A DNA stretch of 55,672 nucleotides from Agathobaculum desmolans ATCC 43058 (GTDB lineage Bacteria; Bacillota; Clostridia; Oscillospirales; Butyricicoccaceae). The notes under the pieces are model-generated. The model was not told where the DNA came from, did no database searches, and saw nothing but the letters and a program-made list of their open reading frames with translations. The stretch spans positions 1 to 55,672 of the forward strand of contig NZ_JNJN01000012.1 of assembly GCF_000701665.1 (NCBI RefSeq), read 5' to 3'. Positions 1 through 7,325 of the stretch are shown one piece after another; position 1 is the first letter of the stretch; every line of letters begins with the position of its first letter. The translations under genes and the position numbers were made by a program.

Positions 1-392
1 CGCTCTTCCAGCGTTGTCTTTCTTCTTGCGTTTGCCATATAGACCTCCCGTTTCGGATCATAATCCTTGAGTTCTTTATTGGCATTATAACGCTGAATCC
101 ACTTTCGGAGCACCTCTCTGTTTGAAATATTGTATTTGGCTACGATATCATCCACACTGCCAATTCCGCTAAGATACTCTTCAATGCAATGAATCTTAAA
201 TTCCTTGGAATACCTTCTGTTTCCACTTACAAAGGCTTCAATACCGTTCGCTTCGTACTTGGATATCCATCTATATATCTCGTCACGATTCATTCCATAA
301 ACATCTTGTAATTGAGAATAGGCAACCTTACCCGACTTATACGCTTCTATGATTTCTATTTTCTTCTCTGGAGTGAATTTTATTTTGCCCAT
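1..392 (-). CDS. IS3-family transposase OrfA, helix-turn-helix protein (partial, C-terminus off window)
   Basis: About 130 codons are visible, beginning MGKIKFTPEKKIEIIEAYKS. The N-terminal part shows two helix-turn-helix units, around residues 15-45 (SQLQDVYGMNRDEIYRW) and 65-100 (SVDDIVAKYNISNREVLRKW), as in IS150-type OrfA proteins that bind the element ends. In this family OrfA is normally joined to the OrfB integrase by a -1 frameshift; that region is outside the window. The ATG at 390-392 follows a strong Shine-Dalgarno sequence (AGGAGG, complement of 400-405). That site lies inside a perfect inverted repeat. The gene is intact as far as it goes. Confidence 0.88.
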   Translation of the reverse strand, partial: MGKIKFTPEKKIEIIEAYKSGKVAYSQLQDVYGMNRDEIYRWISKYEANGIEAFVSGNRRYSKEFKIHCIEEYLSGIGSVDDIVAKYNISNREVLRKWIQRYNANKELKDYDPKREVYMANARRKTTLEE

Positions 393-397
393 AAAAA

Positions 398-447
398 ATC
401 CTCCTAAAGTAGATTTTGGTTTTTTCCATGGTCTACTTTAGGAGGAT
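398..447 (-). promoter_or_regulatory. Inverted repeat that can hide the orfA ribosome binding site
   Basis: The arms 398-413 and 432-447 are a perfect 16-base inverted repeat around an 18-base loop. The arm next to orfA contains its Shine-Dalgarno sequence, and the other arm contains the complementary CCTCC on the mRNA. A transcript entering from outside the element would fold this hairpin and block translation. A transcript starting inside the loop would not. Such fold-back protection against read-through is established for several insertion sequences; for this one it is inference. Confidence 0.7.
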
Positions 448-473
448 CATATCAGTATGCCTGACTTTTTTCA

Positions 474-556
474 TTTGCGCTGCAAATGCTGTTTCACATA
501 CGCAGCAGCGTGGTTTTGATCGAGAGACAGTCGAAAAACTGGATTTTTCGACTGTT
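474..556 (-). repeat. Fragment of dispersed modular 3'-end repeat, cut by the IS; includes nagB 3' hairpin
   Basis: Read in the nagB direction, this begins with a 12-bp hairpin (arms 527-538 and 544-555, core CAGTCGAAAAA) two bases past the nagB stop. It continues with a CTCTCGATC..AAACCACGC block that matches the copy at 39798-40017. It then has GCATTTGCAGCGCAAATG, which matches the copy at 45390-45569 in inverted form. The IS3 element then interrupts it. The hairpin may serve as the nagB terminator, although the T-tract is poor. Confidence 0.6.
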
Positions 557-557
557 T

Positions 558-1295
558 TCAAATCAGATCCCTGCACTTAGAGAACGCCGCTTCATCAGCT
601 ACCACCGTAACATCGGGGTGCAGCTGCAAAATAGAGGCCGGTACCTGCGGGGTGATCGGGCCAAAGAAGGCTTCGCGCACGATATCCGCCTTGTTTTCAC
701 CCGAAATGATAATCAGGATCTTACGCGCCTGCATAATGGTCTGCACACCCATGGTATATGCCTGACGCGGTACATCATCCGCCGAAGCGAAAAAGCGCTT
801 GTTGGCTTCAATGGTCGAGGTGGTCAAATCGACACAGTGCGTCCCCTTAGAGAACACCTCATCCGGCTCGTTAAAGCCGATATGGCCGTTCAGACCCATG
901 CCGAGCAGCTGCAGGTCCACGCCGCCCGCCGCAGCAATGGCTGCATCGTAGCGCGCACACTCGGCGGCGGCATCCATCTGTGCGCCGTCCGGCAGGTCGA
1001 TGCGCTCGGCCGGGATATTGATTGCATCAAACAGGTGCTGATGCATGAAATAATGATAGCTCTGATCATGGTCGGCGGTCAGGCCGCGGTATTCATCCAG
1101 ATTAAAGCTGCTGCACTGCGAAAAATCCAGATCGCCCTGCCGGTGCCAGACAACCAGCTGCTCATAAATGCCGATAGGCGACGAGCCGGTTGCCAGACCG
1201 AGGATGCTGTCCGGCTTCAAAACGACCTGCGCCGCAATGACCGAGGCAGCCTTACGGCTCATCTCCTGATAATCCTTTGCACAAATAAATTTCAT
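558..1295 (-). CDS. nagB: Glucosamine-6-phosphate deaminase NagB
   Basis: The enzyme converts glucosamine-6-phosphate to fructose-6-phosphate and ammonia in the cytoplasm, the last step of amino-sugar use. The 245-residue length is normal for the family. Visible signatures are the phosphate-binding loop LGLATGSSPIGIY (about residues 33-45), FNLDEYRGL (about 64-72) with the catalytic Asp, and LGMGLNGHIGFNEP (about 130-143), which carries the active-site His and Glu. It is the last gene of a leftward crr-ptsH-nagB group, 122 bases after ptsH, so the amino sugar is probably brought in by a PTS fed by these general components. The start ATG follows AAGGAG. Confidence 0.96.
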   Translation of the reverse strand: MKFICAKDYQEMSRKAASVIAAQVVLKPDSILGLATGSSPIGIYEQLVVWHRQGDLDFSQCSSFNLDEYRGLTADHDQSYHYFMHQHLFDAINIPAERIDLPDGAQMDAAAECARYDAAIAAAGGVDLQLLGMGLNGHIGFNEPDEVFSKGTHCVDLTTSTIEANKRFFASADDVPRQAYTMGVQTIMQARKILIIISGENKADIVREAFFGPITPQVPASILQLHPDVTVVADEAAFSKCRDLI

Positions 1296-1417
1296 TGATT
1301 TTTCTCCTTGCTGTAAACCAAAATCAGTAAATGGAAAGGCGGGCCGTCTGCGCCCGCCTTTTTCTGCACCTGCACGTCCGCCATGGTATAGGCCGGCCTG
1401 CCTGTGCCCGGACGGTT

Positions 1418-1675
1418 TTACAGATTTTCCTTCAGGAACTGCTCCAGCTTTTCTGCTGCTGCTGCCTCATCCTCACCCTCGATGGTCAGGCGGATGGCGT
1501 CGCCCTTCTTCACGCCCATGCTCATAACACCCATAATGCGCTTGGCGTCAACTTCCTTGGCAGGGCCGATCAGCTTGATGTTGGACTTGAACTGGGACGC
1601 TTCCTTTACCAGCATGCCGGCCGGACGCGCGTGGAGACCCAGTGCATCCGTAATGGTGTAGAATACAGTTTTCAT
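1418..1675 (-). CDS. ptsH: Phosphocarrier protein HPr, lacking the regulatory serine 46
   Basis: HPr passes phosphate from enzyme I to the sugar-specific EIIA proteins. The 85-residue protein has the catalytic His15 in GLHARPAG and the helix-2 motif IMGVMSMG. In Bacillota the residue before IMGVMS is Ser46, the target of HPr kinase that drives CcpA-dependent catabolite repression. Here residue 46 is Arg (KRIMGV), read directly from the codon CGC on the minus strand. The protein can therefore still do sugar transport chemistry but should not be phosphorylated at 46. It lies 41 bases downstream of the EIIA gene and upstream of nagB. Confidence 0.95.
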   Translation of the reverse strand: MKTVFYTITDALGLHARPAGMLVKEASQFKSNIKLIGPAKEVDAKRIMGVMSMGVKKGDAIRLTIEGEDEAAAAEKLEQFLKENL

Positions 1676-1716
1676 AATACATTTTCCTTTCTAAAAAAAG
1701 CATTTTGCTTGGGTTA

Positions 1717-2211
1717 TTATATTTTGCGCAGCAAGAACAGCGGCTCTCCCGCATGGATCCCGCCTTCCGGCGCCATACGGATCGCAGCATATTCGCCTGC
1801 ATTGCACACAAGCACCGGTGTAATCGGATCGCACCCATCCGCCCGGATAGCCTCCGGATCAAATTCGACCAACGTCTGTCCCCGTGTGACCCAGCTTCCG
1901 CTTTCGCAGCACACCCGATAGTGTTTGCCGCACAGCCGCACCGTATCCAGCCCGATATGGATCAGCAGCTCCACGCCGTCCTCCGTTGTCATACTGACGG
2001 CATGACCGGTTTCCATCACCAGCTCGACCGTACCGTCCGCCGGGGCAATGACACGGCCTTCGTCCGGCCGGATTGCAACCCCTTTGCCGAGGATTCCTTG
2101 TGCAAAGGTTGGATCGGACAGCTCAGACAGCGGAATGACCACACCGGATACAGGTGCTATGATATGGATATCGGCGGGGCTGCCGGACAGCCTCTTCCAT
2201 TTGCCAAACAT
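1717..2211 (-). CDS. PTS glucose-type EIIA protein
   Basis: This 164-residue cytoplasmic protein is a free-standing EIIA of the glucose family. It accepts phosphate from HPr and hands it to an EIIB domain. The beta-sandwich motifs are visible: IIAPVSGVVIPLSELSD near the start, the two active-site histidines in TGHAVSM (about residue 75) and LLIHIGLDTV (about residue 88-92), and TPVLVCN. It leads the leftward crr-ptsH-nagB group. As no EIIB/EIIC lies nearby, its sugar partner (GlcNAc, glucose or another) cannot be told. The name crr would fit by homology. Confidence 0.9.
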   Translation of the reverse strand: MFGKWKRLSGSPADIHIIAPVSGVVIPLSELSDPTFAQGILGKGVAIRPDEGRVIAPADGTVELVMETGHAVSMTTEDGVELLIHIGLDTVRLCGKHYRVCCESGSWVTRGQTLVEFDPEAIRADGCDPITPVLVCNAGEYAAIRMAPEGGIHAGEPLFLLRKI

Positions 2212-2551
2212 GATAACACACCTTTTAACCGATCATCCTCTGTGAACAGCAGCAGATTTCAGCGTAAAAATGAAAAAAACCAAATTCCTGCGCTGCCGAA
2301 CACCATTTTCAGGCTGGCCGCGAGAAATTTGGCATTGTCCGCCGTTACGACAGCAATCCAATCACAACGAGGACGATGTTCGCTTGTTAGTTTTATTTTA
2401 ACAAACTGTTCCTATTTTTTCAACCCGCAGCGACCGTGCATTATGCCCGAAAAAATAATATAGTTTTATACAGTATGCACAATAAAAACAGAACTTATAC
2501 CAAATGAACCAAAATAACTTCATAAAATAACACAAAAAAACCGGAAAGAAA
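2212..2551. other. AT-rich intergenic leader upstream of the EIIA gene
   Basis: No gene is seen. The stretch lies upstream of the EIIA gene and downstream of serA, so it must hold the crr-ptsH-nagB promoter. TATAAA-like hexamers are present on the minus strand around 2465-2475, but no convincing -35/-10 pair. A weak inverted repeat, CCAAATT/AATTTGG, brackets about 2281-2333 in the likely 5' leader. An antiterminator-type control would be conceivable but cannot be shown. Confidence 0.4.
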
Positions 2552-2581
2552 CAAAAATTCCCCTGCCGCTTGGCAGGGGAA
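2552..2581 (-). terminator. Intrinsic terminator downstream of serA
   Basis: A perfect 10-bp stem (2558-2567 with 2572-2581, loop GCTT) is followed on the minus strand by TTTTTG. The dispersed repeat lies between it and the serA stop. The 15-base left arm and loop recur at the serA stop. Confidence 0.75.
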
Positions 2582-2794
2582 CACAGCTTGTCGAAAAGTA
2601 TTTTGCCGATGAACGCGCACCATACGCGCCGCAGCGAGCATCAAACAGAAAATGGCAGCAAGCTGCCATTTTCATCAAAACCCGCAACCGGTGCGTGGAT
2701 TTTATCCAAGATAACGGAGAATTTTACCCAACGGGTGCGGTTCGCAATCGCACATTCGATCGAAAACGCGGTTGCGATCGAGACCAAAGTCTCA
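2582..2794 (-). repeat. Dispersed modular repeat element, full copy behind serA
   Basis: This roughly 215-bp non-coding copy has the core shared with 39798-40017 and 48762-48930: an 11-bp hairpin AAAATGGCAGC/GCTGCCATTTT, a second hairpin made of AAAACCCGC..GCGTGG, and the end block AAAGTATTTTGCCGATG. It is bracketed by direct repeats ATTCCCCTGC(C/G)GCTT at 2557-2571 and 2795-2809; the inner one runs into the serA stop codon. No open frame is convincing. It behaves like a small non-autonomous insertion. Confidence 0.75.
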
Positions 2795-2807
2795 ATTCCC
2801 CTGCGGC

Positions 2808-3959
2808 TTACAGCGCACGAACCGAAATCATGCCTTCGATCGCGCGAAGCTCATTCAGATTCTCCTCGGTCGGCTGCTCGGCCGTGTCGATAATGGTATA
2901 AGCATAATCGCCCTTGGAGCGGTTGCCCATGTTTTCGATATTGCAGCGTACCGAATGGGTGATCGAAGAGATCATGTTCGGAATATTCTTATGGATCAGG
3001 CAGATACGGTAGCCGCCCTCATACGGTACCTTCAGGTTGGGGAAGTTGACCGAATTGCGGATGGTGCCCTTCTCCAGATATTCCGTAATTTCATAAACCG
3101 CCATCTTAGCGCAGTTGTCCTCGCTCTCGGGCGTAGAAGCGCCGAGGTGGGGCAGCGTGATCGCATTTTTCTGCGCAAGGATGCAGTCGGAAGCAAAGTC
3201 GGACACATACGCCGCGATTTTGCCGCTGGCCAGTGCATCTGCGACCGCCTGTTCATCCACCAGCTCGCCGCGCGCCAGATTGATCAGGCGCACGCCGTCC
3301 TTCATCTTGGCAATGGCTTCCGCCGAAATGGTGTGCTTGGTATCCGCATTGAGCGGCACATGGATGGTGATATAATCGCAGTTGGCAAAAATCTGATCCA
3401 GATCGGTCACGTGCTTGACCGAACGGGACAGGCTGAGCGCACCATCGACCGACAGGAAGGGATCGTAGCCCCAAACCTCCATATCCAAGCCAACCGCTGC
3501 GTTGGCAACCTTGACGCCGATCGCACCCAGACCGATAACACCCAGCTTTTTGCCGGCGATTTCCGGGCCGGCATAGGTGGCCTTACCCTTTTCCGCTGCG
3601 GGGCCGATATCCGGCGTACCCGCCAGACTGTTGACCCAGTTTGCACCCTGTACTACCTTACGCGAAGCCAGCAGCAGCGCGCAGACGACCAGTTCCTTCA
3701 CGGCATTGGCGTTTGCACCCGGGGTGTTGAATACCACGATGCCCTCTTCCGAGCAGCGGTCGATCGGGATATTGTTTACGCCCGCACCGGCGCGCGCAAT
3801 GCACTTAAGGTTTTTCGGGAACTGCACATCATGCAGCTTGGCCGAACGGACGAGAACCGCATCATATTCCTCAAAATCCTCTGCGCAGGTATACTTGGCG
3901 GCGTCCAGCTCTTCCAGACCGACCTTGGAAATTTTATTATACAGCTTTACGTTATACAT
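2808..3959 (-). CDS. serA: D-3-phosphoglycerate dehydrogenase SerA, short type with ACT-like end
   Basis: This cytoplasmic enzyme oxidises 3-phosphoglycerate to 3-phosphohydroxypyruvate, the first step of serine synthesis. The 383 residues comprise a substrate domain, the NAD Rossmann motif LGVIGLGAIGVKVAN (about 138-152), the catalytic Arg in INLARGELVD (about 226-235), and the catalytic His in LPHLGAST. A C-terminal ACT-like module (about 315-383, ending IEGMISVRAL) follows and may sense serine. It lacks the long intervening domain of the B. subtilis enzyme. serC lies upstream in the same direction, 240 bases away, so the two are probably expressed for the same pathway. Confidence 0.95.
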   Translation of the reverse strand: MYNVKLYNKISKVGLEELDAAKYTCAEDFEEYDAVLVRSAKLHDVQFPKNLKCIARAGAGVNNIPIDRCSEEGIVVFNTPGANANAVKELVVCALLLASRKVVQGANWVNSLAGTPDIGPAAEKGKATYAGPEIAGKKLGVIGLGAIGVKVANAAVGLDMEVWGYDPFLSVDGALSLSRSVKHVTDLDQIFANCDYITIHVPLNADTKHTISAEAIAKMKDGVRLINLARGELVDEQAVADALASGKIAAYVSDFASDCILAQKNAITLPHLGASTPESEDNCAKMAVYEITEYLEKGTIRNSVNFPNLKVPYEGGYRICLIHKNIPNMISSITHSVRCNIENMGNRSKGDYAYTIIDTAEQPTEENLNELRAIEGMISVRAL

Positions 3960-4199
3960 GAGAAAGCACTCCTTTGTTATCTGTGCCTGCGCTTTTTAGA
4001 GCGCAGCGACGTAAAATGACAAATTTCCAAGGACTACGCCTTGGAAATTTGCCCGCGACTCAGCGGCCTTGGGCCGCGGGTATCAAAAATCGGTTTGGCC
4101 GCAGCCTTCTATCCTTTCACCGCCGCCGCGCAGCGTTTTAATGAGAACTCCGGAACCGATTTTTGTATATAGGGGATACCGGGTACCCCCTATCAGGTT
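3960..4199. other. Intergenic region between serC and serA with nested hairpins
   Basis: No gene is present. A perfect 13-bp hairpin (4020-4032 with 4039-4051, ACTACG loop) lies upstream of serA. A wider inverted repeat CAAAAATCGGTT/AACCGATTTTTG brackets about 4085-4166. A stem of about 10 bp at 4170-4191 directly behind the serC stop looks like a serC terminator on the minus strand. The remaining 40 bases carry the serA ribosome binding site (AAAGGAG). Confidence 0.6.
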
Positions 4200-5291
4200 T
4201 TACTTGTTTTCTTCTGCGAACTTCTTCATAAAGTCGATCAGATATTCCACGCCTTCCACCGGCATTGCATTATAAATGGAAGCGCGCATACCGCCGACCG
4301 AACGGTGTCCCTTAAGGTTGGACATACCGGCTGCTGCCGATTCCTTGGCAAACTTGGCGTCCAACTCGTCGTTTCCGGTGCGGAAGGTGACGTTCATATG
4401 GCTGCGGGAAGCCTTTTCCGCCACAGCCTTATAGAAATCCTGCGAATCCAGATAATCATACAGCAGGGAAGAACGCTTTTCCGCAAGCTTGCGCATGGCA
4501 TCCACGCCGCCCTGCTCTTCGACCCACTCGAGCACCAGACCGAGCACATAAATCGCGTATGTGGGAGGTGTATTGTACATGGAGTCCTTTTCCGCCATGG
4601 TCTTCCAGTCCAGCATGACCGGGTACTTTTCCAGCGGATAATTGCCGAGCAGATCCTCGCGCACGATAACGACCGTAACGCCCGCAGGCCCCATGTTCTT
4701 CTGCGCACCGGCATAGATCACACCATACTTGGAAATATCCACCGGCTTGGACAGGATGTTGGAGGACATATCCGCCACCAGCGGCACACCGGCCGGGGTT
4801 TCGGGATCGTACTGCCACTCGGTGCCGTAAATGGTGTTGTTGGCGCAGATGTAGAAGTAATCCGCATCCGGACGGATATCCAGCTCAGCCTGCGTGGGCA
4901 CGCGGTTGAAGTTGCCTTCCTTGGAGGAGAAGGCGACATGGATATCACCGAACTTCTTGGCTTCCTTATAGGCGTTGTTGGCAAAGTTGCCGGTCAGCGC
5001 GTAATCCGCCTTGCCGGTCTTCATCAGGTTCATCGGAATGGCGGCGAACTGGGTCGTCGCGCCGCCCTGCAGGAACAGCACCTTGTAATTTTCCGGAATG
5101 GAGAGCACACGGCGCAGACGCGCTTCGGTTTCCTTGATGACCGCGTCATATACCTTGGAGCGGTGACTCATCTCCATGACGGACATACCGGAACTCTTAT
5201 AGTTCAGCATTTCGGAAGCACAGCGCTCGAGTACGGGGACCGGAAGCATAGAAGGACCCGCCGAAAAATTGTAAATACGATTGTCAGCCAT
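4200..5291 (-). CDS. serC: Phosphoserine aminotransferase SerC
   Basis: This PLP enzyme transaminates 3-phosphohydroxypyruvate with glutamate to give phosphoserine, the second step of serine synthesis. The 363-residue protein begins MADNRIYNFSAGPSMLP, the typical SerC start (NFxAGPxxLP). GGATTQFAAIPMN gives the phosphate and cofactor contacts, and GVIYAGAQKNMGPAG carries the PLP lysine (about residue 199). The C-terminus GHRSVGGMRASIYNAM is also typical. The frame is open further upstream, but the start at 5289-5291 has an AGGCAGG site and matches family length. Serine phosphatase is not in the window. Confidence 0.96.
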   Translation of the reverse strand: MADNRIYNFSAGPSMLPVPVLERCASEMLNYKSSGMSVMEMSHRSKVYDAVIKETEARLRRVLSIPENYKVLFLQGGATTQFAAIPMNLMKTGKADYALTGNFANNAYKEAKKFGDIHVAFSSKEGNFNRVPTQAELDIRPDADYFYICANNTIYGTEWQYDPETPAGVPLVADMSSNILSKPVDISKYGVIYAGAQKNMGPAGVTVVIVREDLLGNYPLEKYPVMLDWKTMAEKDSMYNTPPTYAIYVLGLVLEWVEEQGGVDAMRKLAEKRSSLLYDYLDSQDFYKAVAEKASRSHMNVTFRTGNDELDAKFAKESAAAGMSNLKGHRSVGGMRASIYNAMPVEGVEYLIDFMKKFAEENK

Positions 5292-5482
5292 AGTGATAGT
5301 TACCTGCCTTTCAAAATTCAGCATATTACTTCCCTGATAGGGAATATAATACCCATTATAATATACGGGATTGCAGATTGCTACGGAAATTTGTACGAAA
5401 ATTCCGCCCGCAAAAGACGAATGTCTGCACATTATGGACATGGACGGATGTGTTTGCCGCGGCTTACACGGGTTTTCTGTAT

Positions 5483-5512
5483 TTGCCTATGCAGGGCGCG
5501 CTGTGGTATACT
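5483..5512 (+). promoter_or_regulatory. Probable sigma-A promoter for the yaaO-like/darA/holB cluster
   Basis: TTGCCT at 5483-5488 and TATACT at 5507-5512 are 18 bases apart, with a TGG extended -10 in front. The distance to the start codon at 5555 gives a leader of about 35 bases. Confidence 0.6.
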
Positions 5513-5554
5513 GGTGAAAACCGCCCCCGCCATCCGGAAAGGAGAGATCCCCCC

Positions 5555-6976
5555 ATGCCGCCGCGCAGACTGCCGCCCCACCGCCAGATCAACCGCCTGC
5601 TGCCGTTTACCAACGCGCCGCTGTTCCACGCGCTGCAATTACTGGCCACGGGTGATTCCGCCCGCTTTCACATGCCCGGACATAAGGGCGCGCCGCTGTT
5701 CAGCACCTATGCGGATATTTTCTCTATCGACTTTACCGAAACCTACGGCACGGGCAACCTGTATCTGGGCGACGGGCCGATCCGCGAAGCCGAGGTTGCC
5801 GCAGCGCGTTATTTCAGCGCGGAGGACTGCTTTTTCCTAACCGGCGGCTCCACGCAGGGCATTTTATCCATGCTCGCCACCGCCGTGGGGCAGGGGGGCA
5901 GCGTGCTGCTTGACCGGGAATGTCACAAATCCGTATGCCATGCCTGCGCCCTGCTGGATATCACACCGTACTTTGTTGCAGCGCCGCTGCTTGAGCCGTT
6001 TACGGTTTCGGGCGCGCTGCCGCAGGACGAGATCGAACGGCAGTTTGCCGCCCATCCGGAGATTCGCGCCCTGCTGGTCACCACACCGACCTATTACGGC
6101 ATCCGCCGGCCGGTGCCCGCGCTGGCCGAGCTTTGCCACACGCATGGCAAAGCCCTATTGGTGGACAGTGCGCACGGCGCGCACTTCCCTGCCGTCGGCC
6201 TGCCCGCGCCTGTGCGCGAGGGGGCGGATCTGGCGGTGCTTTCCATCCACAAAACGCTGCCCTGCATGGGACAGGGGGCTGTGATCCTTGCCGCTGCCGG
6301 AACGGACAAACAGGTGCTGCGCGAAAACACCGCGCTGTTCGGCACTTCCAGCCCTTCCTATCCGATCATGGCGTCGATCGACCTCGCCCGCGCCTATACC
6401 GAAGGCCCCGGTCGGGAAGCTTACCGCCGTGCGGCAGCGGAATGCGGGCAGATGCGTCAGTTCATCCGCACGCACACGGTTTTTACCCCGCTGACACTGG
6501 AAGATTGGCCTGCGCTTGATCCCTGCCGCCTGACGGTATGCACAGCGGGAACCGACGTGACCGGACACCGGCTTGCCGATATGCTGTGGAGCGAATACGG
6601 CGTTGCCTGCGAAATGGCAGATGAACGCAATATCGTCTGCATCGTAACCGGATCGGACACCAACAGCTCGATGCGCCGTCTGCGGCGCGGCCTGCGCCGT
6701 CTGTCCGACCGGCGGCAGCCCGCCGCACCGCCCGCCCCTGCTGCGGCTTTTCCTCCCGCCGAACGGGTGATGTCCGTGCGGCAGGCGTGGTTTTCCAAAA
6801 ACGGGCGGGTATCGCCCGCCGCTGCGGATGGTCTGATCTGCGCCCGTCCGGTCACACCGTATCCGCCGGGTGTACCGCTGCTGTGGCCCGGTGAGAAAAT
6901 TACCCGGGCGCACATTGAACTTATCCGGGAAAGATGGTACAATGAAATCGACGAGATCACTGTGGTGATCCCGTGA
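5555..6976 (+). CDS. Orn/Lys/Arg decarboxylase family PLP enzyme (YaaO-like)
   Basis: The 473-residue protein belongs to fold-type I Orn/Lys/Arg decarboxylases of the short B. subtilis YaaO/SpeA kind. It has RFHMPGHKG (about residues 37-45), the cofactor-binding DSAHGAH (204-210) and SIHKTLPCMGQG with the PLP lysine at about 233. A C-terminal domain ends with the typical PYPPGVPLLWPGE segment. The substrate (arginine, lysine or ornithine) is not decidable. The start at 5555 has AAAGGAG nine bases upstream. The gene sits before darA-holB-ricT, as yaaO does in Bacillus, but tmk and yaaR are missing here. Confidence 0.9.
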   Translation: MPPRRLPPHRQINRLLPFTNAPLFHALQLLATGDSARFHMPGHKGAPLFSTYADIFSIDFTETYGTGNLYLGDGPIREAEVAAARYFSAEDCFFLTGGSTQGILSMLATAVGQGGSVLLDRECHKSVCHACALLDITPYFVAAPLLEPFTVSGALPQDEIERQFAAHPEIRALLVTTPTYYGIRRPVPALAELCHTHGKALLVDSAHGAHFPAVGLPAPVREGADLAVLSIHKTLPCMGQGAVILAAAGTDKQVLRENTALFGTSSPSYPIMASIDLARAYTEGPGREAYRRAAAECGQMRQFIRTHTVFTPLTLEDWPALDPCRLTVCTAGTDVTGHRLADMLWSEYGVACEMADERNIVCIVTGSDTNSSMRRLRRGLRRLSDRRQPAAPPAPAAAFPPAERVMSVRQAWFSKNGRVSPAAADGLICARPVTPYPPGVPLLWPGEKITRAHIELIRERWYNEIDEITVVIP

Positions 6977-7001
6977 AACACCTCAAAGGAGGGCATATCT
7001 T

Positions 7002-7325
7002 ATGAAAATGGTACTTGCGATCATCAATTACGATGATGCACAGGACGTGATCAATAACCTGATGCAGGCCGGCTTCCAAATCACCAAGCTGGCAACGACG
7101 GGCGGCTTCCTCAAGGCCGGCAACGTCACCATCCTGATCGGTCTGGACGAAGAAAAGCTGGATGAATGCTTTGCCATCATCCGTGAACACTCCTCTTCGC
7201 GTAAGCAGATCATCCCGACGACCGCCGAGCTTGGCATGGGCTTTTTCCCTTCCACACCGGTGCAGGTCGATGTGGGCGGCGCAACGGTTTTTGTGCTGAA
7301 CGTGGAGCGGTTTGAAAAGCTGTGA
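7002..7325 (+). CDS. darA: Cyclic di-AMP receptor, PII-like (DarA/YaaQ)
   Basis: This 107-residue cytoplasmic protein is a trimeric PII-like sensor that binds c-di-AMP. The visible family features are KMVLAIINYDDAQDVINNL at the N-terminus, the ligand-loop segment TKLATTGGFLKAGNVTILIG (about 30-49), and the C-terminal FFPSTPVQVDVGGATVFVLNV. It follows the decarboxylase by 25 bases with an AAAGGAGGG site. Its last codons overlap the holB start, so darA and holB are cotranslated, as in other Bacillota. Its output partners in Clostridia are not established. Confidence 0.95.
   Translation: MKMVLAIINYDDAQDVINNLMQAGFQITKLATTGGFLKAGNVTILIGLDEEKLDECFAIIREHSSSRKQIIPTTAELGMGFFPSTPVQVDVGGATVFVLNVERFEKL

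Larger units (their letters stand above)
1..473 (-). mobile_element. IS3-family insertion sequence, upstream end only (runs off the left edge)
   Basis: The stretch holds the start of an IS3-type orfA reading leftwards, with the element's end at about 473. The terminal sequence, read into the element from the right, begins TGAAAAAAGTCAGG and reaches a GTAGACC block about 40 bases in. The other IS copy at the right window edge has the same TGAAAAAAGTCAGG start and the same GTAGACC block, so these are imperfect terminal inverted repeats. TG at the tip is typical of the IS3 family. Most of the element, including orfB of this copy, lies outside the window, so its exact length and target duplication cannot be judged. 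Confidence 0.85.
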
